64,000 nt of DNA from Aptenodytes patagonicus (taxonomy: Eukaryota; Chordata; Aves; Sphenisciformes; Spheniscidae). The notes below the pieces were generated by a model. That model was given only the letters and a program-made list of their open reading frames with translations. It did not search any database and was not told the origin of the DNA. Each line of letters starts with the position of its first letter. The first letter of the stretch is position 1. The stretch lies in NCBI RefSeq assembly GCF_965638725.1, contig NC_134982.1:77700155-77764154 (forward strand). The letters are read 5' to 3'. The position numbers and the translations under genes were made by a program. Below are positions 38,101-51,338 of the stretch, one piece after another.

Positions 38101-41100
38101 GTCAGTGAAAAGATTTGCAGAATGTCTATGCAAGATATTTTACAAGTTGGCATATGCATTAAGGTGACTTTTTGATAAAACAGGTCATTAAAAAAAAAAA
38201 AATCCTTGCATAAATATAGACAAATAGGCAAAAGCTATAACATTGCTGTGAGGAAGTATAGAAACTGGCATTTGAGGCGTAAAGTAGGACTCACAGTACT
38301 CAAATGAATGATGGTATTGGATAGGAAGAAACTAAGACTGCTGTCCATGATATGCATTCATACTATAGAGATTTCTACAGTAAAACTTAGTGGGATCAAA
38401 ATAAAGATGCTTGAGACCGTGAATGGAGAGTTCAGAAGAAACTGTTTTCTCCTCAGTCAAATTGTGTGCTAGCAACATGACTGAGACAGACACTGCTTCT
38501 TTTTTTCTTAAGGTAACAAACCTCTGCTGGGGTGGTTCTCACGGTGGAATTTAAATTTTCAAAGTTGAAAGTGCACCTTGCTTGTCTCACTTAAGGAAAA
38601 ACTCTTCTTGGAAAAATAACAAGGACAGCTGTGTCCCACATTATTTTACCTTGTTTCTTCTCAGACTCTATTAATGTGCTAATATGAGTTATTGTATCCA
38701 AATACATGATTTATGGTTTTGTTTCCAAATCACCTGTGCCCTTACTTTCAAAAGCCAAGGCTGCTTTGTGGCATTTCTGCAACCAGTGGAGACTTTTACA
38801 AATTATATGAGCACCTTGTTAGTGCAAGTGTTTTAAATCTGCACTTGCAAGATTCTCTTTGAAGATCTTCTGGTTCTGTATTTTCTTAATCCCTACAGGC
38901 TCAAATGAAGTTGAATTATGCACAACAAGAATTGAAGACAAAACAAGCTGAAGTTAAAAAGATGGACGGAGGCTACAAGAAAGACCAAGAAGCACTTGAG
39001 GCTGTCAGAAAAACAAAAGAAAAACTAGAGAACCAAATGAAGAAGCTGAACTATGAAGGTCTGTACAGACTTCTGGTATATAATTATGGGGGAATCTGAA
39101 CAGGAATATAGAATTGTGGTGGGTTGACCCTGGCTGGCTGCCAGGTGCCTACCAAGCCATTCTATCACTCCCCCTCCTCAAGTGGACAGGGGAGAGAAAA
39201 TACAACGAAAGGCTCTTGGGTTGAGATAAGGACAGGGAGATAGCTCAGCAATTACTGTCACAGGCAAAACAGCCTCAACTTGGGAAAACTAATTTAATTT
39301 ATTACCAGTGAAATCAGAGTAGGATAATGAAAAATAGGAACAAACCTGAAAACCCTTCCCGCCACCCCTCCCTTCCTGGGTTCAACTTCATTCCTGATTT
39401 TTCTCTACCTCCTGCCCCCAAGCAGTGCTGGAGAATGGAGAATGGGGGTTACAGTCAGTTCATTATGCGTTGCTTCTGCCACTCCCTCCTCACGCTCTAC
39501 CCCTGCTCCAGCGTGGGGTCCCTCCCATGGGAGACAGTCCTCCGTGAACTTCTCCAACGTGAGTCCTTCCCACGGGCTGCAGTTCTCTGTGAACTGCTCC
39601 AGCGTGGGTCCCCCATGGGGTCACAAGTCCTGCCAGCAAACCTGCTCCAGCCTGGGCTCCTCTCGCTCCACGGGGTCATGGGTCCTGCCAGGAGCCTGCT
39701 CCAGCGTGGGCTCCCCACGGGTTCACAGCCCCCTTTGGGCATCCACCTGCTCTGTTGTGGGGTCCTCCACGGGCTGCAGGTGGATATTTGCTCCACCGTG
39801 GACCCCCATGGGCTGCAGGGGGACAGCCTGCCTCACCATGGTCTTCACCACAGGCTGCAGGGGAATCTCTGCTCCAGTGCCTGGAGCACCTCCTCCCCCT
39901 CCTTCTTCACTGACCTTGGTGTCTGCAGGCTGGTTTCTGTCACATATATTCTCACTTCCTTCTTCCCGCTGCTGTTGCACAGCAGTTTTTTCCCCTTCTT
40001 AAATATGTTATCACAGAGGTGCTACCACCATCGCTGATGGGCTCAGCCTTGGCCAGTGGTGGGTCTGTCTTGGAGCCATCTGGAACTGGTTGTGTCAGAC
40101 ACAGAAGCAAAGGAAAACAAAAAGATTTACTCTCTGCTTCCTATCAGCAGGCAATGTCCAGCCACTTTCTGGGAAGTAGGGCCTCAGTACGTGTAGCGGC
40201 TGGTCTGGAAGACAAACGCCTTAATAATGAATGCCCACTCCCCTCCTCCTTTCTCTTAGCTTTTATTGCTGAGCACAACCTCATATGGTATGGAATATTG
40301 CTTGGGTCAGCTGTCCTGGCTGTGCCCCCTCCTAACCTCTTGCCCACCCCCAGCCTACTGGCCTTTGGAGGCGGGGTTGGAGGGACAGCCTTGGCGCTGT
40401 GTGAGCACTGCTCAGCACTAGCCAAAACACTGATCAACACATTATAGAAATACAAAGCACCAGCATGATGAGGGCTGCTATGGGGAAAGTTAACTTCATC
40501 CCAGCCAGAACCAATACAAGAAGGAACTGAAAAACCAAGTATGCTGCTTTCATGCACAAAGAAATTTCTCTGGTCAAAGCTCTGCAAACTCTTGTCTTCC
40601 ACAGATAAGAATTTAAAATAATTTGATTTTATAAACTTTAGGCCAAATCTTTTAAAGTTTGATGGAAAATTTAAATTCCATCTAAAATTTAGTGGAAAAA
40701 GTGACCAACCTCCCTATTCTTTCCTGGTTTTCCCTACCTAAAGCAGTTCTTAAAGTTCATTTTTCATTCAGGTAACATTTGTTGCAGAAGCTACTCAAAA
40801 CCGTAAATAGATATTCCAGAATGACATTCAGAGAAGCACATTAGACTTTAAACTCTTTCTTTGCATGTTTGGTATTGTGATGGTGTTAATTTGTCTAAAC
40901 TGGAAATTTACAAAGAATTTTAGAAAGTCTTTCAATTAAGTATTCTCTATCTATATGTAGATAAACAGTGTAGCATGCCAATTTTTAAGCTAATAGATTT
41001 TTGTGCTCTGGATGTTTGTCTACTGCTTGTGTTCAACTCTTAAGAAGAGAAAGAAGAAGCCCTTTTAGCAAAAAAGAAGGCATTGGCTTCTGACATCAGC

Positions 41101-44100
41101 CGACTGAGAGAATTGCATGAAGGCTTAATGGCAAAGTTTCCTCATCTACAGTTTGAATACAAGTAAGATCTCAGTGTGATCCTAAAAGATGTTTGAAAGT
41201 GCTTTTTAGGGCATTTTATGCATGGCTTATGGGACTTGGAGCATAATTCCATTAATTGCTTAGCTGTTGCTTTCCTTTTAGTGCCAGTGAATAATGACTA
41301 ACTTACCTGCGATGCAAGTGAAGGGGGGGAGAGGGGGGAGGGGGGAGGTCAGGAAATGTTAACTGAATTAATGAACAACAGGGAAAGTGGTACAGCCATT
41401 CTTAAATGACAGCCTTATCAAAATCACTGGAATTTAAAAGTTTTGTATGATGGTGTTTGCAAGCCATAACTCAACTTCAGTAGCTAAAACCATAGAATAC
41501 AAAGGTCTAAACTGCAAAAATATGTAATCATTACTTTTCAGAGTCCTGCCTGAGGACTGTGAGTAGACTTGCTCTGTGGAGGTCAACATTGTATGTGTCT
41601 CCACCAATGAAATATATGTATCCCCAGATTTACTTGCTTATGTAATAATCAGTCTGAACATATTCCTATAGCTGTGCTAATAATAGGACCCATAGTAAAA
41701 ATCAATTGAAAATTGCATGAACAAATTATACCAAAATCAGGAAGGACATTCTTCTAATGACTTTATAGCTGACTATTGGGAAGTCTCTTGACCTGAAGTA
41801 TTTAATTTAACCATTTTCTGTGGGTTTTTCCTGATAGAATTTAGAATTTATTATACCAATATAATCAGCAGTATGAGTTTTTAAACATAATTTTTTTAAG
41901 ATGTGTGGGAGAAAAACAAACATGATTATCATAATTTAAATTTATTTTAAGAGATCCGGAAAAAAATTGGAATCCAAACCATGTGAAAGGCTCTGTTGTG
42001 TCTCTTATCACTGTGAAAGATCTATCCAAGGCAAAAGCCCTAGAAGCTGTGGCTGGAGGGAAACTCTATAACATTATTGTGGACACAGAGGTATGTTTAT
42101 TACTCTAATACAGAGCTCTGAATGTTGAGATGAGGTCATGTGATTCAGGGTTAGCGAGCATGTGCATTGTTACTGAATGCTTAAGAGGTGGTTTGTACCC
42201 ATGTACATGTTCAAATTAGGTCAAGAGAGTCATGCATAGTTACTGGCAACAATATATTCCTCTTGCAATGCCCTATTGTCTTACTTTACAAAATCAGTTA
42301 TGTATTCAGGTATGCTTTGTAACTCTTCTCATTTGAGGTTACTGGCAAAAAGCTCTTAGAAAATGGTGAACTAAAGCGTCGATACACCATCATTCCACTA
42401 AATAAAATTTCAGCCAGGTGTGTTGGACAAGACATAGTCAAGTTGGCTCAAACCTTGGTATGTAAATAAATACATTATTTACACTGTTTTGCTTGTGTTC
42501 CTTTTTCATTTTGTTTCTGTGCTAAAAACATGGGCTTCTTAATGGTTATACTAATAAGAATTTCTATAGGGTTTGAGGGTATCTTGATTTTATTTTTTTC
42601 CTTTGTATCCTTTCACCTATGCAATGTTTAAATGGAAATTAATTATTCCATTTTTAACTGAAATTGTTTTAAAATGTAATGATGGTTTTTAGAAACTTTT
42701 TATCAAGAGAAGACAAATTAAATTTTGAAAATTCTTATAACTTAAGGCATACTAATTGCATTTCATTTGATTTCTAGGCTGGTCATGATAACTTGCATTT
42801 AGCCCTTTCTCTAGTTGAATATGAATCTGAACTGCAGAAAGCAATGGAATATGTCTTTGGAACAACACTGATCTGTAATAACATGGATAATGCTAAGAAA
42901 GTGACCTTTGACAAAAGGATAATGACGAGAAGTGTTACACTTGATGGAGATACGTTTGATCCCCAGGGCACTCTGCATGGAGGCAATTGCTGGTTTTATT
43001 CATATAATAATACTGTGTGTCTGTTGATTTGTTTACTGCTCTGCATGTTTTTTATAAAAATGAACAGTAACCTTTTTCTTTAGACTTATACTGGGGTTAA
43101 TATCTGTTTGAGCAAAGATTTGTCAGTCTAAAGCTGAAAGAAGATTGATTAGACTAAGAAATAATCAATGGCAAACTATGTGCATAAGGTAGTTTAGATT
43201 TTAAATACTTAAATCTTATTTGGCTGTGTAATGCTTGTAATGCTGTGTAATGTGTAAGGAGAAATGCTTTGAACTCAAGCACTTTTTGAAGGAATTAATT
43301 AATTTGAGATAATTTCATAAATTATGAAAAGTTAGTTGATTTCACAAGAAATGCATGTGTAGTGTTTGAAGTCGACAGAACTAAATTCTCTAACAGAGGA
43401 GGTAGTCTTTTTCCACTGAGAATTACTGTAATTTTAGCTTAGCTACCTTTCTGTTTTGTAACTAAAACAAATCATCAACCTGCATCATTATTAACATTTA
43501 GAATTTGCTATTTTCCAGTGGTGAATCCACTAGCATAATTCCAATTAGCTTGACTTTGCCTTTTTCTCACTGAACAGGTGCGGGCTCACAGGCTGCACCA
43601 ATATTGTCTAAACTTCAAGAAATGAAAAATGTTGAAGTAGAACTCAAGACAAAGGGATCTGAACTTGAGACTGTAGAGAATGAGCTGGCAAGCTTGAAGA
43701 ATGTTGCCGAAAAGTAAGGTTTGCCCTATAAAATGTCTATCATTTCTTGTATGTGACTGAGTAAATGTAATATAAAGAAGTATTTTTGGAGGGCATAGGG
43801 CCTGTTGATAATATAATATGCAGAAAATTATTCCCTTACTTGTCCCTCTCCCCCCCCAGTTTAGTCTGTACAGCAACCAACAAGCAAATTTAGTTTTTAG
43901 ATAACACATGCAAGAAAACTTTGTTTGGGGTAATACAGGGAAAAAAATGGCATACTATAATTCAAGTATATATATACTTGAAATCACTTGAAGTTTTCCA
44001 AGTTTCATGAAGTCCACTGAAGAATGGATCTGTTCCAGTCATATTTTGTAACACCCATACAGAATTTCAGTTTCTGATAGGTCTTGTTTTTCTTCCAAGA

Positions 44101-47100
44101 AAATATAAAGATACTAAAGGGGACTATCTGAGTGATACTAAATAATTTTAAGTATATTTGATTTTCAGTTACTCAGTTACTGAAGATCTTTTTAAAAGAT
44201 AGAATATAAAAATATGCTTAGTCAGTTCTGTAAAAATCCCATAAGGAGGTAGTGTTGTATAATATGCTATGTACCAGCTGAATTTATTTTTCAAATTGTT
44301 TTGAAAACTTCCAGAAATATGACCAAAAGGAAGAAACGAGTTTTGCGTTTAGATATTTTTTTCTTTAATGCTTCAGCCTAGCATCTGTCACGCTGCCGGT
44401 TGGAAAAACATGAGCTCTGAATTGTTCCAAATTGCATGTGTTGCATTTGTTTGTTTTTCATGCAACACCTTGTCGGGGCTGCATAACCAGGAGTTACATA
44501 TATAACAACTTACATATCTACAAACTTCACAATTGTGAATAAAGAAATTATATCAGTCTTTCATGCATTTAAGCTCATTTGTCCTATAGTCATCATTGTA
44601 TCTCACATTAGACTGGGAATATAAGTATTTCTTTATCTACTTATTTCTATATCTACTTATGTCAACTTTGAAACTGAAGGGCTGGGTACCCCTCATTATA
44701 GCAGTGTATATCATTACTGTCTTCAAAGGTACCGGCAACTGAAGCAGCAGTGGGAGATGAAGTCTGAGGAAGCAGAGCTGTTGCAAACGAAGCTTCATCA
44801 AAGTGCTTATCACAAACAAGAGGAAGAGCTGCTTGCCCTGAAGAAAACCATTGGTGACAAATGTGTTCTTAATCTTTTAACTGAAAACTAATTGCTGAGA
44901 ATGAGATGGATATTTGGCTGGTTTAGCAGCAGACTCTCTGCTTAACAAAAAAATATTTTTTGCTTTGAAAATACTATCTTTATATTTTGTAATATGTAAC
45001 AAGTACAGAATCACAATAGACTTGCATAGAGGTGATTCACATAAGGTTGGTCATTCGTTTGCAGTAAAGGTTATATTCTTAAGTGTTTTATATACTTTAT
45101 AATAAAAGGAAAAATGGCTTTGCAGGGAAGTTTTAAAATAGATTTAATCCCATACTTGAGTAATCTTTGTTTTTTGCAAGCCATCTGTTTCCATAGATAT
45201 TTAAGGTTAGCAGTATAAAGAGTTTGCATAACAAGAAAGCATTGGAAAGAAGTACTGTTTATATAGCTAAGGAAAAATATAAAAGGAAGCAAATGCAGCA
45301 ATAAGTAAAACATCTAAAGAAAAAAGATGGTCAGAAGCGACACATATGTAGACATAGTATTCCAGGGATGAGGTGATATCTTATTAGGTATCCATCTGAT
45401 TAATTACTTCTTGATCATGTGATCTGGCATATACTTGCCCCTGTCAAAAAAAGAAAAAAGGCTTATTTTCATTAATTTTAATGACTGGTTGTCTATTTGA
45501 TGCCCTACCAATAACTGGTAACAACAGCACACTGTCTTATATCATTGAAATAGCTGACTTCAGTAACTAGCAAATGTACAACCACTTTTTTCTGTTAGAG
45601 GCAAAGACAGATTTATTTCAGTTGGAGTTCAGGATGTAAATTTAAAGATAAGAACAATGCCTGATCTCAGTACTGTACTTCTTGATTCAGCGGAGTGTGA
45701 AGAGACATTAAAGAAAACTGAAGAAAGCCAAAAGAAAGCAGAAGATAAATACAAGGTATTGGAGAATAAAATGAAAAATGCAGAAGCAGAATGTGAAAAA
45801 GAACTAAAAAATGCCCAGCAGAAACTAGACAGTGCCAAGAAAAAGGCAGACGCTTCAAGGAAAAAAATGAAAGAAAAGCAGCAGGTAAAACTTAACCTTT
45901 GTTGGCAATTTTCTCCATGTCAAAAGTGGTTGCAGTGATCAGGAAGTTTGATTCTCCTGAAGTCTTAATACTGTCAGTTTTGGAACTTAATATATTACTC
46001 TGTAGTGACTGATGTAGAAATTGCTGATGCACTTTTTTTTTTTTTTTTTTTTTGGGTGAGAGTGCCCCCTTGCTGAAGAACGGGTACTGTTAATCTTCCA
46101 CAGCATTTACTACATCAAACTGAATCTTAATTCTTTCCATTTAAGTGTAACTGTAATAAATTTGAAAACATCTCTCTAGGAAGTTGAAGCTTTAGTTCTG
46201 GAACTCGAAGAGCTAAAACAAGAGCAGGCCTCCTATAAACAACAGATAGCGGCTGCAGATAAAGCGATCAAATCCTACCAGGAGCAAGTTAATGCTATGG
46301 CAGCTGAGGTGTCTAAGACAAAGGTAAAAGTGAATACTGTGTTTTATTATCTGTGTTGATGTTACTGAAAATATGATCCCCCTAAAGCTCAAATTATAAC
46401 GTGTTATTTTGTTGTTTGGATTTTCTTGCCAGCACACAATTATATTTAGCATAGGTATTATTTTTTGGCTTCATTACCACAAGTGAATTTTTTCTCCTTC
46501 CTTGTTGTGTCCTTTTCTTCTAACTGTCTAACACCAGCCTTTAAAAGACGCTAATAAACGTCTGTTGATTTGCTTTTCAGGAATCTGTAGAGAAATCACA
46601 GAAGGAGCTGGCCAAGCAAAAGGAAGTAATTGTGTTACAGGATAAAGCAATTAAAGCCAAATCTGCAGAGGCAGTAAAATCCAGAGAACAAAATAATGAA
46701 TTACAGCTTAAGGTTAAAGCATTAGAACACAACATTAGCAAACATCAACAAGAGACTGCTGATGCTGCTGCCAAGGTATTTCAGAACTGTGCTTTTCCTT
46801 GCATCTTGTGACCAGGAGTGGTTATTTCCCTTGCCACATGCAAAGGAAATAGCATTTTTTCTTCATAAGCACTGTCATATTTGCAGCTCTTGATGTGAAA
46901 AGTTTTATCCCAGGAGGAGGGGGTGGAAATTGTGAATTGTAACAGAGCTTATCAGTATGGACTAATAGAGAGTAGATCACAGTGAGAAGGTGCTCAGTGA
47001 GAAGAACATTCTGATTGTATGGACAAATTCGGTAACTAATTAAAGAAGCAAATCCAGAGATTCGGTGACAATGGCTTAGTCCAGATATAGAAAAACCTGT

Positions 47101-50100
47101 TCCAAGTAATGTGATGGGTATATGTGAAAGCTCCCTTAAAATCTTTGTTCATCTACAGTCTTGGAAATCACATGAAACATTGTAAAGGTATACAGCTGTG
47201 CTGCATTGGTATAGAAGAATTAATGTTGTAGAGTAATTTCAGGATGTTGATTTTTTTTTTTAATTACTTTTTATTCACATTTGGGGGGGGAGGGGGGAAA
47301 GCCTCAACATATCTTCTTGTTTACAGGTGAACAAAATGCTGAAAGAGTATGAGTGGATAGCTTCAGAGAAACCACTTTTTGGTCAGCCAAACACAGCCTA
47401 TGACTTCAAAACTAACAATCCTAAAGAAGCAAGTCAGAAGCTGCAGAAATTGCAGGAGAAGAAAGAGAAATTGGGAAGGAACGTGAACATGAGAGCTATG
47501 ACTATGCTTTCTGAGACAGAGGAGAGGGTAAACATTCTGTGCTTTAACCTTTAAAGATTGGGCAGGTTGGGTATACGGTATTATGTATAACATAGCTTTA
47601 TATTTTCACATGCTCTACTTCTGAATACACCCAAAATAAAAATAAAACTAAATCTTCATAAGATAGCAGGAAACCTTTTGTTAGATCTTTTATACTAATC
47701 TTACATTTTTGAACTATTCTCTTGTGCACTAGTTTTCCAGGTTATGCATAATCTTGCCTTTGGATGGTAAAAAGAATAATTTCATTCTTCCCTACCCCAG
47801 TCCATCCTAAGTCAGCAGCAGCAGCATTAGGCAAGCTTTGTGGTGTCTGTTACAGTATCTGAGAATGACATACTTTACCAAAGGTTGCAGATCAAAAAAT
47901 TGTTCATCTTCAAGCATGATAGCTTGAAGGCGTTCCAGGGTTGTCTCGAATTCATCTGTATCTTGAGGCTATTCCAGGATTGTCTCAAAACTGTCCACTG
48001 ATTGACACTTCAACTTTTCTAGTACTGTTTCATGGTTAGAATTGGCCTGTTCTTCCTATCAGCCTCCAGAAACATCCTTTCTTCTTTGGAAAGGCAAATG
48101 AAATATGATTAACTTGGAAAGGAAGTGCAACTTTCAGAGTAATGTTGGTCTTCCCCTTTGCCAATTGTTGAAAATTCTAGTACTTTAATTTGCAAATAAT
48201 GTCCTAAAACTTAAATCTTACATACAGCTAAATGAATGCTTTGGATTTCAATCTTGTGGTTAATAGCTATTTCATGGTTACAAAAATGATAAACAGTGAA
48301 ACTGTAAGATTAGCACAAGATGTATTTGAGCACGAAGTTCATTGAAATCAATCTTTTCTTTTCACTGCACCAGTACAATGACTTAATGAAGAAAAAAAGA
48401 ATTGTAGAGAATGACAAGTCAAAAATTCTTGCAACTATTGAAGAGCTCGACCAGAAGAAAACTGAAGCTTTATATATTGCTTGGAAAAAGGTATGACACT
48501 TGAAATCTAATCTTCACATGTTAGCAGAGGATCAGATTTATCTTAGATTAGTGTTTTGCATATTTCCATGGGAAAAAAGAAAAAAAGGTGTCTCTTTCCA
48601 GAACTAATTTCCCTTGCCTAGTATTTAAATTACAGAACAACCACTTCATTCCTCCTGTTTCACCTCACTTTTGAGAATAAGACGTGAATTCTCTGAAAAT
48701 TGTGAAGATACAGTTAAACCTGCAAAACTGCTTTTCCATTCCCTTTTAATGCTCACAAAAATTTCAGAAAGGTTAAGCTACTGGCATGCTGAAATCATTG
48801 TCTCTCACATGGAAGTTGGACAAAACAGTGATACAGTCTATTTTTGTTTACTTAAACCAATATTTGACCAGAGTTAAAATCTTCTGGTTCTGTGTAGCCC
48901 CATACAATGTGGGGCTGTGGACCTGGGCTACTGTAACTGTCACTGTTAGGATAGGTGATACTGGAATAGAGCAACAGGTGATTTATGTTTCTGTTATCTT
49001 AGTGCTCTGCCTTCTTACTAGTTCTCTCATATCATTAACTATAACAAAAGTATAAAGTTTCCCTTTTCCCTTTCTGCATGGAAAGCTCTTGACACATTCT
49101 TCTCTGCTGTACCAGGAGAACTTGTACTTTTTGGCTTTTGAGAAGATCGATTATATCTAAGATTAAATTGCTCACAAATGAAGGTTTTAATTATTACTGC
49201 CCATAATCAAGATATCGTTGACAAAGTGGTACATTTTCATTGCAAGATCTTGTTCAGCAAAAATTACTGAATTGTATTTAAAAGCATCATGGGTGGTAGA
49301 ATAAGTGCATTCTCAGATACGTTCCTTGACCTAGGAAATCTTAATCTATGATTACAAAGCGGCGTCCCATCCAATACCTGGACATTGCTTAAGTAATCCT
49401 GGGAAGAAAAGGAGTGGGGAGGATGCCAGTGTGTGCCTCTTACAAGGTGCCTATACTGTTAATAGTCCTTTAATTGGGAGAAACCACAACTTACCAGTTA
49501 ATAAATCTGAGGTAGGGCATAACCATTTCCCTGGCTGATAGCATAAAGAAGCCTTCCAATATTTCTTTCATTTGATCCCTCTAAAATGCTTAGTATAAGG
49601 AGTCCTGTGTGTATATATATATCCCTTGGTGTTGCTTCTCTTTTCAGTACAGAGAAAATAAAAGATTCCGTATGCTAATATTTTCTTACTATCCTGTATG
49701 TGCTAATCTTCAAGACCTAAGAAGTCATTGGGTTAAACTGGGCAAGACATCTAGAGTACAGTGCCGCTTACCACTAAGTTTTTAGCTGTTTGTGCTCTTG
49801 ATTCAAAGCACGTACGTACATCTTTTATGGTCTGACTTCTAGGTGAATGAAGACTTTGGTTCCATTTTCTCAACACTTCTACCAGGAGCCAAAGCTATGC
49901 TAGCAACCTCTAAAACCCAGAATGTCTTGGATGGTCTGGAGTTCAGAGTTGCCTTAGGAAACACCTGGAAGGAAAACTTAACAGAACTTAGTGGAGGACA
50001 AAGGTTGGTGAACTTTGTGGAGGTTTTTGTTTGTTTTCCATTGCAGTTGTGTATACAATTGATATGTTTAGCTAATGACAGTTCAGAAAAGCAAAAAAGC

Positions 50101-51307
50101 AATCTTTTCCCTAGTCAAGTCAGGGACTCTTGTCTCCTTCCAACCTGACTTAATATTGAAAGCATTATTAATTCAGTTCAGCTCAAAGAGGAATCCGACT
50201 TAGAATAATGCATTACTTGGCATACAATAACAAACAAGACTTTACTCTATGGAGAAGTGACCAAAAAAATTAACTGAGCGGTGAGAAAACTGCAGTTAAC
50301 TCTAGGTGCTACTGAGGTACTGTTGAGTTAAATGCTCCAGCCTTTGAGTTGTAATCTCAAAAATCTGTATAGACAAGTTCTGCCCTAGTGTCAACGTAGC
50401 GTCATGGTGACAGTTTTCTTCTCCAGTGATTACAGCTACTCTGTAGGGTGCGTGCTTCTTTGCAGCTTCTAAGGAAAAACCTAACAAATTGAAAAGTAGA
50501 AACAGAATTTAGGAAGAGGTGAGACAGAGATACAGAACTTTCTGAAGGACAGAATGCTTCAAGAACTGTACGTTGAAAAACAGCACTGCAAAACTCAGGG
50601 TTGAAAATAGGTCAAGCGACAGCATGATTTTAAATATCATTACCCAACTAGCCTGATCTTCTGATAAAAGAGTAATATTTGCCATTTCTGGCCGAAGGCT
50701 TCACATTTTGAAATCAGAAGTTGTGGTAGAAGCTGTCATTCTGTCTCTTCGGAACTCATAGCATGAATCTGCTTTTGAGAGAGCATTTTGTTACTACCAA
50801 GCAACTGTTTTCATAAGCCAAAGCCTCTGAAACAAGAGGGTAAAATATGACTTTCTTGTTCTCTATATTAGGTCATTGGTGGCCTTGTCCTTGATCTTAG
50901 CCATGCTTCTCTTCAAACCTGCCCCAATTTACATTTTGGATGAAGTGGATGCAGCCCTTGATCTCTCTCATACCCAGAATATTGGGCAGATGCTTCATAC
51001 TCATTTCAGACACTCCCAGGTATGATCTTGAAACTGTTGTGATCACCCGTTTATGCATGTCACTATTTTCAGAGGCAGCCTGCCACTGAGGAGTCTCAGC
51101 TGCTCAAGTATTGTATTCCAGACGTGTGTTGTATTTCTGAGTTGTTGCCACTGGAAGTTACACTGATGATACGGCAACTGTGAAACTCCCAAGCATTACA
51201 TTTTAATGTAAGCTGTTGCTGCAGTGGCTAAAACCCAGGTCGTAGTAGGGAAGAGTATCTGTGATATGATCAATTTCAGGCATGACCCACATCCTGAATT
51301 TTTTTTC

Positions 51308-51338
<31 letters not shown>

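Noticed and set aside
39327-40037. A 236-codon open frame (and 181 codons at 15-560) that looks gene-sized
   Set aside because: Both lie wholly inside copies of the same long LTR, on the antisense strand, and arise from its repeat units. Reported as a curiosity, not as a gene.
42983-43083. Reading through past coding exon 14 to use the GT at 43000
   Set aside because: It would put the next exon out of frame with an early stop; the GC donor restores a conserved protein.
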